Source: Scytalidium lignicola
Taxonomy: Eukaryota; Ascomycota; Leotiomycetes
DNA length: 64,000 bases
NCBI GenBank assembly: GCA_002812745.2
Contig: NCSJ02000032.1
Location: 124,001 to 188,000, forward strand
Reading direction: 5' to 3'
Shown: piece by piece, positions 1 to 12,000 of the stretch
Position numbering within the stretch: position 1 is the first letter of the stretch
Layout: each line of letters starts with the position of its first letter
Made by a program: the position numbers and the translations under genes
Notes under the pieces: model-generated
What the model was told of the DNA's origin: nothing
Database searches by the model: none
What the model saw: the letters and a program-made list of their open reading frames with translations, nothing else

Positions 1-80
1 TCTATTAACAAATTTCTATGTGATCTTACAAAATATGACAAGAATGCAACATTAACTTAACATAAAGCCGTAAATATCAA

Positions 81-1876
81 TCACTGAGCCTTCGCTTCCT
101 GCTCCTTTTTCTTCTCCTCTTCAATCCTCTTATCCTCCTCGGCAACTATATCTCTCAATCCCTCACCCCTGAGTGAGCTTAAACCTTTCCTCAAAGTACT
201 GCTCTTGAATGCCCGCGGATCTTTCGAGAACACAACATTGATGACCATTAAGCTAGCCACAAATAACCACACATCACCACCTCTAACGCCCTTCCACCAG
301 CCATGCTTACGTCCTACTTTCCAGAGAGCCTCCACGCTTGCTCTGGCAGCAGTGAGAAACTCACCCCTCGCATTATTTCGCACAACAAACCCCCATATGC
401 CGCCTAAGAAACCACCCAGGAAAAATCTTTGAGTAGCCAGAGCATGTCTTGGAAGCAGTTGCTGGAAGAGACAAATTGCACCCCAAGATGATCCTATTGC
501 ACCACTTGCGAATATGGTGTATTTGAGGATTAACCGCGCTAATTGGTCGAGTTTTTGAATCGGGGATTTATAGAAGTCTTTGTAGGATGGGATGGACATG
601 GCGACGAAAAGAAAGGTAAAGGTCCGGGCTAGCTTTGGGAAGACACTAACCCAGTAGCTGAGGTATGTTCGAAGACAGGAAGGGTCACTTGGATGAAGTG
701 TCGCGCATGTTAGAGAATTGATTAAAGGATGCGCAGGAGAGGTGATTGGGGAGATGGCAGACAGTGATGACGGTAGAGTGACGCTGTTTGGGAAGAGAAC
801 TGGTGATACAAATGGTCTAACAAGATTAGTTTTTGCGCAAAGGTTTGGGAATTAGCAGTATCTTACGGGTAATGGAGTTTTGCAATTTTTGCAAGGCCAT
901 CTACCATATCATAGTTACTCGGCCATGGGAGGCCAGATGGATAATCCTCAGGCCGAGGATGAGTATACAGGGGTGAATTCTTCAGTATGAACTCGCCGTA
1001 TTCCTAAGAAATGTCAGTACACATTGCCCTAAATATTATTATATCACGTACCTTTGGAAAACAATCCCTGTCAAAAACAAATGCATGTAATAACTGCCCG
1101 CAACTTAAAGGCATAAGCATCCAACTGCCCCACCACCAAGGTCGCTCCCACCGACTTCCCTTCTTCCCCCAAATCCACCCCTCATCTTCTGCCATGTTAT
1201 AGGCAAACTCTGCCGCTTGGCTCAGCGCATATATCGCAATTGTCATACGAAGCTGATCACTTGGATAGACAGCCAGCATAAAACCCGCAAGACTGGAGCC
1301 AATAGCAGGCGCAAGACTTGAGGTGAGCGTTCTGCTAGTCCGTTTATTTCGCTGCCGGAAAGGAAGAGCCTCTGGTGTGAGCAGATGTGCACGAAGGCGC
1401 GTGAAGAAGCGGAAGAGGATGCGATGGAAGAGGAGGATGGTAGAGAGGGAGAGGGATAATCGGAAGTTAGGAGACTTCCATAAAGGAAGCTTCTTTCCTC
1501 TAAATACCAATTAGTAATGGGCAATATATCATTTGGATAAGGAGAATTACCTGGCCTGACCGAGGAATCTTTCTTTGATGATAGAAAACACTTTCAATCC
1601 AGCTGCTGTCGCAAAGAAGACTCGCAGACTGGCGCGAACGGCTGCTGCATTGTAATCATCGCGTCCAGGTCGATCTATAAACTTCTCAAGCTGCGGCACC
1701 GTTGGCGCATTCCGTCGTAGAACTTTCGAACGGGAGATTATGTATTTGTGGAGGGTTTGATATTCTTTCGCGGATATTGTGTACCGCAGCGTGTTTCGTA
1801 AGATCGGATCCGCTGTGGACCTAGCGGAGATCTTCTCAGACGAAGGGTTTGGGCCTTCATCCGAGATTGAAGCCAT
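81..1876 (-). CDS. TMEM135-like multi-pass membrane protein
   Basis: Four exons on the minus strand: 1876-1551, 1499-1052, 1003-867 and 816-81 (introns 48-51 bp, all GT-AG). They join in frame to 549 codons including stop, about 548 aa. The middle exons give the segment with YTHPRPEDYPSGLPWPSNYD and the last exon begins PPFVSPVLFPNSVTLP, then cysteine pairs in TCATLHPSDPSC. This cysteine-rich, proline-rich part followed by hydrophobic helices is typical of the fungal relatives of animal TMEM135 (peroxisome/mitochondria-associated membrane protein, Tim17-like C-terminal part). Several hydrophobic segments lie in the last exon (ILKYTIFASGAIGSSWGAIC and the glycine-rich FFLGGFLGGIWGFVV). The C-terminus is charged (Glu/Lys). 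Function in fungi is not settled; organelle placement is inferred from the family. Start chosen as the first ATG of exon 1, which has no upstream in-frame alternative that I could join. Confidence 0.85.
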
Positions 1877-2329
1877 ATCGATAGCAGAATATTGATGCTC
1901 ACATGGACTTAGGTTGGGTTGTCATGGCCAGAGAGGGGAACCAATTAATCCAATTCACTCAGCCAGCGAGTAATTACAAGCACTCATTACCATGTGAAGC
2001 GACACCTCGGCAGGCTGAATTCCTGCCGAGTCAGGCAACACAGCCTTGCCCCCATCACCTTCTAAATTCGAAGGGGTAGACTGTAATCAGACAGACTATT
2101 TCTCATAAAAACCCCAAATGTGTACTCTGTATTATGCAGCAAAAGTTAAGCTAGTCTTATTATATTTAGTAAATGTTAAATATACAACTAATGGTATAGG
2201 GTAAAAAATAGGCCGACGAAGAGAATATTCTAATCATACAAAACACATTACCATTACCGTGTGCCGGTAAAGAACGATACTGTACTCCACGATCCCATTC
2301 AACGTGGAACACATCAATCCATAAATATC
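1877..2329. other. Intergenic, upstream of TMEM135-like gene
   Basis: 453 bp between two minus-strand genes: promoter side of the TMEM135-like gene and 3' flank of the LRR gene. It contains one notable perfect hairpin (2006-2030, listed separately) and an AT-rich stretch from about 2130 to 2250. No ORF of interest. Confidence 0.7.
2006..2030. repeat. Perfect 9-bp inverted repeat (hairpin)
   Basis: CTCGGCAGG at 2006-2014 is followed after a 7-nt loop (CTGAATT) by its exact reverse complement CCTGCCGAG at 2022-2030. The hairpin lies about 130 bp upstream of the start codon of the minus-strand TMEM135-like gene, so it could be in its promoter or 5' leader. No known element recognised. Confidence 0.6.
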
Positions 2330-5300
2330 TTAATCAATCTCCATGGCACCGGATTCCCCAACAGGAATCCGGTCCCTCAGCCAAGAGAGTGTAGCTTCAG
2401 TACCCTTCTCCAAGATCGTGTATTTTGGCACTCTGAACCTGTTCCCGCTAACATCCAATCTTTCGAGTCCTCCAGGCCCACCAAGGAGACCAATGCGGGC
2501 ATTCAAGCTGTTTATTTCATTGCTGCTACAATCAAGAACCCGCAATCCCTTAACGGCTTCGGGTGAAAGCTCCCGTATTGTGTTATTAGATGCTAATAAC
2601 ATTATTAAGTTGGGAAAATAAGTCTTCAGGACAGGTAAGGATGTTAGTCGATTAAAGCTAATATCCAGCTTCTCTAGATTTGGTGCTTGGAAATGCTTTA
2701 TCAGCGGTTGGAGAGAGTTGAATGTATTGGAGCTTAAGTTAAGCTCCTTTAGCACTGGCAATTCGATATCATCCTTCAAGAATGTATCGCTACTCAGCTC
2801 ATTGTGAGCCAGGTTGAGAGTAGTCAGCGTTGTAGCAAAAAAGGCAACAGATGTTGGTATTTCGGTGAAAGCATTGCGTTGCAATATAAACTCCTTAACG
2901 GCATTATTGGACGCGATATTTGCAATTGCAACAGGATTCAGTGAATGTAATCCAGTATTCGAACGGTCAAGCGTACCTCCTGGCATAACAGGCCAGTCTA
3001 GTATGAGAGGATTGGGCGATAATGGTGCAGAGCTTATATTGTTCTCATCAAACGTTTCTTCAATAATCTCATTATCTTCTTGTGGTTCTAAGCGTGCCTT
3101 CAGGGCTCGCTTTAGTTCTTCCGTTGTCATACTCGAGAATTTCTTCTCTTGTAGTGGGTTTGCACTTATACAGAAAATATCTAAACTTTCCATGGCACCA
3201 ATTGCAGGATCAAGCGTCTTGATGTTATTACCATTGAAATCAACAATTTTCAGCTTAAGAAGCGATGTAAAGCCCTCCGGGAGTGATGAAATATTGTTGT
3301 CCTCAGCAGTGATAGTAAGGAGAGACGTCCAAGTTGTCATTTCGGGAAGAGTCGAGAGACGATTGGATGAGCAACTCAGCTGATGTAGTGATGGGAATTG
3401 TATATGCGGGAACATGGAGATCTCCGTTAACGCATTGCTAGTAACATCAAGAACCTGCAGCTGGGGTAATTCCTCAACCTCCTCTGTAATTAGAACACCG
3501 TTCAGATTATTCCTAGGTGCCAGAATCTCTACAAGAGGTAAGTGACGAAGTTTCTCAAATGGTAAACTGGCGAATCGATTTTCCCCAATGTTGAGTATCC
3601 GTAGGCGCACCAGGTTGACCAAGTCATCAGGCAGTGCTGTCAAATTATTCCGCTGAATCTCCAATATTTCTAGATTTTCAAGCTTTGCTAAATCATTGCT
3701 TAGTGGCCCGGACAAAGCGTTTCCTGCTAATTTGAGATCTCGTAATGATGGAATTTGCGATATGGTTCCGAAACATTCATTATCAAGCTTGTTGTTTGAC
3801 TAAATAAAATGTTAGCCAGCACCAAGAAGCAGTCACTTTGAAAAGTAATACTCTAAGAACTTACAAGGTTAAGAGTAGTTAACAATTCAAGTCTCCTAAA
3901 GCCTAGGGGAACCGACTTCAACAGATTGCCGCGGAAATCCAGTGTCTCAAGACCGCCAAATTGATTTCCTTTTGACTCATCCTCGTCATCTATGGCGGAC
4001 CTAGGATCAACATCTGGGAAGACATCGACGCCAATAACCTCGATCTCATTATCCGCCGCAACGAATCGGATAAGATCCACCGATTCAGCCCATGCACTCC
4101 CATCCCCTCCAATAGACTCAAGATTATACATATTTAAAACCTCTTCGGGGATCTCCTTAAAACCCATGGCAGCTATATTCAAACGGCCAGTGGTCCTCCC
4201 CGCGTCAATACGCTTGCGTAGAAGTCCTTTGCTCCCACTAGGATCGGTGTTTTGGTTGAACGGATCATCACTAAGACCAAAATCGAAAGAATTATCAGCT
4301 GGAACTATAGACCGATCACTTGGATCACCAGGAGGAGCTTCAGGAGTTTTCTTCATGGCGGCCTTTTTTGCAGCCTTCGCCTTCGCTATCTGATCACGCA
4401 GCGCAAGAGACGACTTCCGAGGAGTTGTATCTTGATCATCACTAGCTATAGAACTAATCGTTGTCCCTTTCGAAGTTTTAGAAGTGACTGAGGTATCCTC
4501 CGACGATGTATTGGAAAATGTAGGTGACTTTTTCTTAACCGTAAAACCAATTCTATCGATTTCTGTTGAATCTCCTAGGACAGGCATAGACGGCTTTCGG
4601 AAAAGCGAGTTGGCAGACGCTCGAGATCGCAACGTTTTAGGGCCCACAGTTTTACTCCCAGGCTTAATTGAAAGTTCTGTATTGGCTTTGACGGGGGTAT
4701 ACGTGGATGACGAGGCACGTGCTATTGAACCAATCGAACCAAGAGACTGGCGTTTTGCTAGGGCTGGTGGTTTTGTGGCGATGCTGCTCGTTGTCTTCAC
4801 TGGGGTCTTTAGGAGATTCCCCATACTCTGCCGCTTGACTGGAGTTCGACCGGAAAGTCGTGATGACGGAGGACGGGAAGCGTTTGTCGAAGCTTGGAAA
4901 TCTAGCGTTGTTCCCTTCCCTACATCTGCACTTGAGTCTGGCCGTGAATACGAAGATCTGCTTAGTGGTCTCGCCGAAATGTCAAAATGATCACTAGAGC
5001 CTGGACGTGAACTGCCACTTGTTCTGGAAGGTGGGCGCATAGGACTATCTGGGTTGAAAAAATTAGATGTTCGTCTTTGTAAAGCCGGAGACGATGGAAT
5101 ATGTTGCAAAGTTTCCATTGTCCGCTCGGATAAAGAAGGCCGCGGTTTCCGAGTATCGGTATTTATGACCAAATTGTCTTGCGAACTCTCTTTAGCAGGA
5201 ACAGAGCCTTGCTGTTCCTCTTCATTTGACTCGAACACATCATTAAATTCCCGACGTAGAAATAACTGTGATGTTCTTCTCTCAAGGCTAGCTTCACCGG

Positions 5301-5571
5301 ATCTTCCAACCTTCTGCTGAGATGTTGGAGGGCCAGCGTAAGACACTCGGTGATTAACACGGGTGGATGTTGCCGACACATGTGGTTTGGTAGGTGCCAC
5401 CGTTGACAGCCGGTTACGGGAAGTCGAATGTCGCAATGGAGGCTTCTCTGGAATAGATAGAGAGGCACTATGAAGGCTTTCTCGCGAATGTGAAGCTCGC
5501 AGGCTTCCCCGGGGTACCGGAAGTCTCGAGGGTCGAGGCAACCCGCTTGTTCTATCTGTTGATTGATCCAT
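2330..5571 (-). CDS. Leucine-rich repeat protein, LRRC40-type, with long disordered N-terminus
   Basis: Two exons on the minus strand, 5571-3865 and 3799-2330, with a 65-bp intron; in frame, 1058 aa. The splice falls inside a repeat (LTTLNL | SNNKLD), which confirms it. Residues 1 to about 450 are Ser/Pro/Thr/Arg-rich and low in hydrophobic residues, with many SRPSS/TPVK-type stretches that look like phosphosites. From about residue 455 to the end there are some 20 LRRs of the LxxLxLxxNxL type, for example LEILEIQRNNLTALPDDLVN and LRILNIGENRFASLP. The repeat part matches LRRC40-like proteins in length and order (human protein about 600 aa), so the first 450 residues are a fungal extension. 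LRR domains mediate protein binding; partner and role are unknown. No kinase, NACHT or transmembrane segment is seen. Confidence 0.85.
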
Positions 5572-6194
5572 CTGGCATTCAGGGGCACGAGCAAGCAGTG
5601 ACGATCAAGTAACCACCATACTACCTCCCCAAGGGGGGTGTTTGAGCGGAAGTCCAATCCAACAACACGAAGCTGAGAGGATGATCTAGTTTGGCAGAGC
5701 AGATTTAAATGTTGTAGTGTGGGCAGTGCTTAATAAATTGGTTCCCCTGGAATAAGAATTAGGGTAGCTGTCGAAGCTATGACCATATTGGCTCGCTACC
5801 CCTGTCAAAGCGTTATGAAATAGTGGGTTTGCCTGCGCCAGGCCACATCCGGAATAGCGCTGCCGTTTGTCTGGACAACCAGCCTCTTCCTTTATCAAAG
5901 CACATCTTATCCAACTGGGGGAGTTGGAGCTCTAGAGCACTTCTGCATAACACACAAAGAAAATCGCAACTTCCTTTGAGACCTACCTGCGCCGTAGTTT
6001 GAATCGCGGTCGCATTGGGACTACCATCGCCAGCCTAGCTCTCAATTCCCCTGACGCAATCAGCGCGTCTAGACCCCTCTGACCCACCTCAAAGTCGGTT
6101 CCCCCCTTCCCACGGCATCCAAGGAGGATCATAACTGATCAGGACATCTAGTTACATATCTTAGCTCTCGTGCACTTAACTGTCGTGTTAGCAG
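5572..6194. promoter_or_regulatory. Divergent intergenic region (LRR gene / coiled-coil gene)
   Basis: 623 bp shared between the minus-strand LRR gene and the plus-strand gene at 6195. It must hold both promoters and 5' leaders. I see C/T-rich stretches around 6010-6120, common before fungal transcription starts, but no defined factor site or TATA box that I would call. Confidence 0.5.
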
Positions 6195-7703
6195 ATGGTA
6201 ATGGCTTCCCAAAGCTCTCAAGAACCCCTCACTCCAGATGTCGGAGATCATTCTTCGAGTCAGCAAACAGTCGAGGAACACGTATCGATGACTCCCCCTC
6301 CATCTTCCCAATATCCCGTCCGACCGACAACCCCTAGAGAACTCGACATCTCCATTATCCAGGGTGTAACTCCGCCTATTATTTCATCGCCTCCACCAAC
6401 GGTCGCGAATGGTATAAAAAGAGAATCCGTCAATGGCACTGGCACTCTATTTACTCGGCCCACGTATCAACAGATATCGGAGGCCAGCGAGGATGATTTG
6501 AGAGCCATGTTGAATACCGCGCTTGCAGAGAATACACAGCTAGAAATTGCAGTGCGTGAAGCACGCATGTCAGCTGCGCATTATAAACTCCAATTCAACA
6601 TGCTCAGTATTGAGACCGAGGAAGCTGCAAAACGTATGGAGGTCGAACATAACATGACACGTCGTGAGGTTGCGATCCTGCAACAAGCAAGCCAGAACCG
6701 TGCAGAGTCAAGCACTCCACGGCAAGATTATCTAGCGAAAGTCATAGCGCATTGCCAGGCTCTAGAGGAAGAGAATGCTGCTACACAGCATCGTCTCTCG
6801 CGCGCCAAGAAGTTGATCGAAATGAAAGATGATGAGATCGAGGCTGTGAAAGAGGAGAAGCGACAATGTCTCCAACGAATCAAAGAAAATCGGGAGCATT
6901 TGAACCTGCTACGCAGCCCAGGCGGTATCTTTCATGTGGCTACGCCGAAGATAGCCCCAAGCAGCTATCCCGCTACCCCGCAGCAGTATCGTACAACACC
7001 AAAGCACACTCCTACCACCGGTCGATCGATCCGTCATACTCGTGATCACAGCCAAGAACCTTTCGCGGCACTGCTACTCGCAGACCAAGTATTGAGTCAA
7101 GAGAACAACAGTGCACCATCCACTCCTACAACTACCCGGCATTCAGACCATAGAACACCCCTAAAGCATCATCGAGCTGTTCAATCTTTGTCCTCTCTTC
7201 CCAAGACTCCATCCTCCAGACCTCCGATTGGCAATTCAACCCTCCTGCCATCTGTTCAATTTACACCGCAATCCGAATATCGGTATAGCAGTGGCAAAGA
7301 TCGCACCTCAGCTGTAACGCCGCGAGAGGAACGCCGCAAGAGCCGCGATAGTACGATTTCGATTGATGATGCAGACGAGATTGCTCGTGTTGCAATGTCC
7401 CGTCAACGGGATGAAAGCGAGGAGATACCGGAAAGTCAAGCTAGCCAAAGTGCTACAGAACTGTTACGTCTCGACCCACGTCAATCTTTTGAGGTTGCTG
7501 AGTCACAAAAATCCCCTTCGGCAACTGTCATAGAGAGAGGAACCCTTGTGCAGACGAAGCTTTATGGGCCAGTCACCAAGGTAACGACCGAGAAGCGCAA
7601 ACGGCTTGAAGATAATTATAGTGCGGAGTATTCTATTAAAAGAATGCGGGTTCCTGAGGAAGGTGTTGGCCTTGGTATTGGCATCACTTCATCTCAGTCT
7701 TAA
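6195..7703 (+). CDS. Coiled-coil protein of unknown function
   Basis: Single-exon ORF of 502 aa. I do not recognise the family. Residues 1 to about 90 are Pro/Ser/Thr-rich. Residues about 93-240 form a long, charged, heptad-like coiled coil (ALAENTQLEIAVREARMSAA through IEMKDDEIEAVKEEKRQC). The rest is disordered, rich in SP/TP dipeptides (possible proline-directed kinase sites) and basic clusters such as KRKRLEDNYSAEYSIKRMR near the end, which could serve as a nuclear signal. The first ATG (6195) is followed two codons later by a second ATG (6201) in a better context (G at -3 and +4), so translation may start at either. The layout would fit a spindle, septum or chromatin-associated scaffold, but that is a guess. 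Confidence 0.75.
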   Translation: MVMASQSSQEPLTPDVGDHSSSQQTVEEHVSMTPPPSSQYPVRPTTPRELDISIIQGVTPPIISSPPPTVANGIKRESVNGTGTLFTRPTYQQISEASEDDLRAMLNTALAENTQLEIAVREARMSAAHYKLQFNMLSIETEEAAKRMEVEHNMTRREVAILQQASQNRAESSTPRQDYLAKVIAHCQALEEENAATQHRLSRAKKLIEMKDDEIEAVKEEKRQCLQRIKENREHLNLLRSPGGIFHVATPKIAPSSYPATPQQYRTTPKHTPTTGRSIRHTRDHSQEPFAALLLADQVLSQENNSAPSTPTTTRHSDHRTPLKHHRAVQSLSSLPKTPSSRPPIGNSTLLPSVQFTPQSEYRYSSGKDRTSAVTPREERRKSRDSTISIDDADEIARVAMSRQRDESEEIPESQASQSATELLRLDPRQSFEVAESQKSPSATVIERGTLVQTKLYGPVTKVTTEKRKRLEDNYSAEYSIKRMRVPEEGVGLGIGITSSQS

Positions 7704-8912
7704 AGTCTTAACTTAAGATATTGAACCTGCGGATATTAATTTAACGAATCTTTGAAGAGCAGGTCTCTAGCTTTTTATGACGAACCCGGTTATATGATAT
7801 GTTTGGCTTTGGTGTACACCTAATGTACGAATAGCAATCGGTTGTTTTTGTTTTTGAGTCTACACTAAGGGACTCGGTCATTTTCAATTTAGCTCAATGC
7901 TTATGCACAGAGCTAGGGGCAATCTATTGGACATCAGATTTGCTAGATGTAGCAAGAATATTATATCAAGGTATTTGCTAGCTAGCTATATTAAATTTTT
8001 AGTTCCACCAAGTCGATCTACTCAGTGACTGTTACTGTATTTATAAGTACGAAGTGCCTTAAAGTGTGTGTCTAAATTTTCTTATTTTGAACTCCTAGTA
8101 CTCTTTTAATTTAAGGGCTTACAATTAATATAATAGCATGAATATGGAATTCGGACACAGAAATAGTTCAGACCAGTTAAATTGATTATATTCAGAGATC
8201 TAAGAATTGAGATCTAATCTACGGCCGTATGCAGTAGCTATTAAAAAAAATTTTGCACTCACAGNCAAAAAAAAATTGTATTCGGCATAAGGCTGTGGAG
8301 AAGTAAGAGCAGAAAACATTGTTTAGTACATTTAAATTTGAAATATTATTATAGCAGTCATATATCTAAAGAGGCCTAATATTCATACTTATTAAGTTTG
8401 AGCTGATAGTTGCAATACCGGTTGTTGCTCTNAAAAAAAGTCTAATTAGGCACTAGTCGCATTTTGACCAATCAAGACACAGCAGAGAAATCCCACGTAA
8501 AAGCCAGATAGGAATAGGTTGAACTTCCCGACTACCGGTATTGCGCAGATGACATTGAAATATACACAGCTTCGAGGCTTTTTGGCTGGCAGTTATAAAG
8601 TTCTCGGCCTCGGGCTGCTCCAGAGATATCCCTGGTGCCCTGTTACACTCTCGGGACTGATATCGCTTGCTTAGTCTGATACAACTGGTGGAATGAGATC
8701 ACCAAAAATTACGGTCAAAGACCCTTAAAGTTATTAGTTATTTATAACCTAGAAGCCGTTTGTGCTTAGTAAGTTGCACAGGGGTATCAGGGTCATAGGT
8801 CTTCTCAGAAAACAAACGGGACTGAAGTGGAGTAACTCTTCCCCGACTTGTATGTGAATTAGTTGGAACACGATATTCAACATAAGGTGCTGTACTTCCT
8901 CTGTCTGATATC
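7704..8912. other. AT-rich intergenic region with two ambiguous bases
   Basis: 1.2 kb between two plus-strand genes. It is strongly AT-rich with A/T homopolymers and carries N calls at 8265 and 8432, each close to an A run. It should include the 3' UTR of the coiled-coil gene and the promoter of the SmgGDS-like gene. I see no ORF, repeat or RNA gene in it. Confidence 0.6.
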
Positions 8913-11477
8913 ATGGCAAATATTCCTTCAGAGGGCTATCAGGGGCTTTCTGATTCATTGGATATCATTGAAGTCAATATAGGCCAAGGCTTTAGAGCCT
9001 CAGACCTCCTCCATAGCACCGGTCCCATTCCAGTTTTGTCAGTGCAGGAGAAAGATGAGATGGTGCACTCTATGGTTTCTCTGTTGGATCTGGAAGAAGA
9101 GCCAACTGGCGAGGATGAAGAGCATGATGATGATACCTCATCAAAGGTAGACTTAGAAGATCGGTCTAGAAGAACGGTGCGGTTGAGAGCTATGCTTCCT
9201 AGTTTGGCCCAGTTATGGCTGGTTAGATCCGAACATATTGAACAGATCACTGAAAGGCTTGCGGATGCAAGTCGCAATCGTAAGTCAAATTTCTCTTAGG
9301 TACCCTCTAATTTATGTTTTAATCCGCCCTATCATTGGATGTGTTTTTTTAGCTTAGAAGCCGTTTCTTGGTTAAGTTAGACATGTTGCTTAATATACTC
9401 TAATCTTGTGTTATCGGACTATACAATTTGGTTGCTAACGATAATTCTAGCCAAATGGCGAATCCCAATAGGTGATTCTGGTATTCTTGATATATATTTG
9501 CGAATATTATGTACCCCTAGCCTCACACAAACCTTAACAATCCACTCACTGCGCCTAATTGGTAATTCGTGCGCTGATACGGGTATGTCTATCTTAAACA
9601 TTCTAATTTCAGTCTCTGATCTTTAATAGATGAAAATCGAGCTCGCATTGTTGCCTCCACTTGCATGCCAGCAATTATCAAACAACTTGAAGATAGTTCA
9701 ATAGTTCCATTTGCGGTGCCTGTTTTGTATAATATCTGTTTAGATTATGGTAAGACTTCACTCCATCTCTAGAGAAGAAGAGACATAGCTTACACCAGTA
9801 GAACCTGCCCAACTCCAAGCTTCAAACTCCAATCTGGCCAAGGAGCTGATATCTCTCATATCTGGCTCAAGATTGAATGAAAGTAGAGCTTTCTTAAACC
9901 AAATCTGCAAATTAGTTGACCTTCTGATTTCTCAACGTGCGTATCACGGACTACCATTTGTCTAGCTCATTTGCTAAATCTACTTAGCATCAGAAGCTGA
10001 ACTCGCTCCTGCAAATACAGCTGCTGTCCTACTGAAAATAGCGGCAGACAAAGAGTGGCCGAGTGATATGGATGATTTCATCTCTTTAGTTAATACTGCT
10101 ATTGCCTATCTCCGTCATCCGAGATTTCAAAAGGCCTTAATCCAATACGGAGGTTTAGAAGCTACACTCATCGTCCTCGTAGATTCATATACTAGATTTG
10201 ACGACCCTTCGACTGAAGCACCTGCGCTTGATCAAGAAGAGGCAAAGATTCTATCCGAAATGCGCAGCAACTTAAATCAGGTCCTCTCTGATGTCTCAGC
10301 ATTGCCAGAGTTCAAAGAAGCTTATCCTGTAGTTTCACCTTTCTCGTCTTCCCTTCGCCGTTGGCTGTCCAGCCCACAACTGCAGTTACAGGTATGCGCA
10401 TGCATCATGTTAGGCAACCTTGCTCGATCGGATGAAGCTTGCGAGGAGTTTGTTTTTACTTCTAAAGTTCACTATCTTTTAATCGACGTTATAAGAAACA
10501 CAAAAGATGCGCAGCTCCTTCATGCCGCGCTTGGATTCCTTAAAAATCTTGCGCTACCCTCGAAAAACAAAACTGCCCTCGGCGAGGCTGGTTTACTCTT
10601 GGAACTTCCTAGGCTCTGGTCCCTCGACGCATTGCAGCAGATCCAATACTCATCCATATCTCTGGCCAGGCAACTTATTATCGGAAATTTTGAAAATGTT
10701 CGTCAAGTATGCAAGCGTTTATCCGAGGATGAAAACTCCCCAGCCTATTTACGCTCTAACCTATCCCTCCTCATCTCTCTATTTGAGCGAACTGATGTCG
10801 AGCCTATAAAAATGGAAATTTCGCGCCTCATAACCGGTGTATGCCGGGTCTTTAACTCCCACAAAGGACTCAGCCTAGAAGAAATAGAGCGTATAAGGAA
10901 GAAGTTCTTTGTGATGCACCCAGATGTAGGCAGGCCTCTATCTTACATGGTCACCCAATCGAAATGGCCAGTTGTGCGGAGTGAAGGCTGGTTCGTATTC
11001 GCGCTCATGTCACGGTATCCTGAGAGCGCACAATGCATCAGTGATATATTCCATGATGTTGCCGTATTCCAGGCCCTGACCGAGGTCTTGACTGGGAAAG
11101 ACCTCATTAATATAAAATCGAATGCAGCACTATCTAGAGTTAATGCCAGTCCTTCATCAGCTCAAAATCTCATTGCAGGTCTTACCCCTGAAATCGTGAA
11201 GCCGAACACGCAAGAAGTGGAGATGGCGAGGATTGATAGAGAGAATGCGCTGGTCCTTGTTAGTGAGTTATTGAAGACATGTGGTAAAGATATGGCTGTT
11301 ATGAGAAGATCTATGTTCGAAGACCTATTGAAGGGTGGCAGTGAGTTGGCGGTGACGTATCAGGAAGCTGCAAAACTAAAGGCTTTAGGGGAGCTAGAAA
11401 GTGCAGGCAAGATCGTGGGTAGTACGGATATGAATGTTCAAGAGATCATACAGGCGACTGGCAGTGAACTTTCTTAA
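8913..11477 (+). CDS. SmgGDS-type armadillo-repeat protein (small GTPase chaperone/GDS)
   Basis: Five exons: 8913-9279, 9451-9582, 9630-9749, 9799-9936 and 9988-11477; they join to exactly 749 codons, 748 aa. After an acidic N-terminal part (about residues 45-75, EEEPTGEDEEHDDD) the protein is an all-helical solenoid of ARM-like repeats, for example LQLQVCACIMLGNLARSDEA and LLHAALGFLKNLALP. The order and the internal NLSLL/GWFVFALMSRYPES segments resemble RAP1GDS1/SmgGDS, a cytosolic protein that binds prenylated or nascent Rho/Rap-type GTPases. Exchange activity cannot be read from sequence. Intron 1 (171 bp) is longer than the others (47-51 bp). Each junction was fixed by keeping both frame and the repeat pattern. 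Confidence 0.85.
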
Positions 11478-12000
11478 GATTCCACCCAGATCATTTCTCA
11501 GTACGCATCACAAATCACAGAGAGTTATCGGTCAATGATGGAGGACAGCAGCATAGCATATTTGGCGTGTATTTGGACTTGAATTGTGTTTTTAACTTTT
11601 AACAGCCGGTGTCGGAGGTCGGAGGTTCACATTATAGAAATATGATTGCACTTGTTCCTTATGTTTAGAACTGTTGTCTTCCAATCCAACATACTTCTGC
11701 TCGTTTTAAGTTGCCTATAAAATCTCTGCATATTAATTTCGTTATACTGCCTTACATTGATCTATCTTACAACTACTGTGTACAGCCCAACAACCATGCA
11801 GATGCCAACCATATCCGCTGTAAATATATAACCCAAACGCCAAGCTATGCAGATTCCTAATACAGAGGGAAGATTTTCGAATATGTGCTTGAAACGTTCT
11901 GCCGGATCGACCATTTCAAGATGACTTTCTCCTGGCCAATCTATATGTCATCCTAGGTTTTCTGATCCATACGAACGAGTATAAAATCTTATGCTGAAGG
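11478..12000. other. Convergent 3' intergenic region
   Basis: 523 bp between the 3' ends of the SmgGDS-like gene and PAM16. AT-rich, presumably both 3' UTRs and polyadenylation signals. Nothing else seen. Confidence 0.6.

Noticed and set aside
8752..9390. Repeated TAGAAGCCGTTT before and within the SmgGDS-like gene
   Set aside because: Only 12 identical bases with weak flanking similarity; not enough to call a repeat family.
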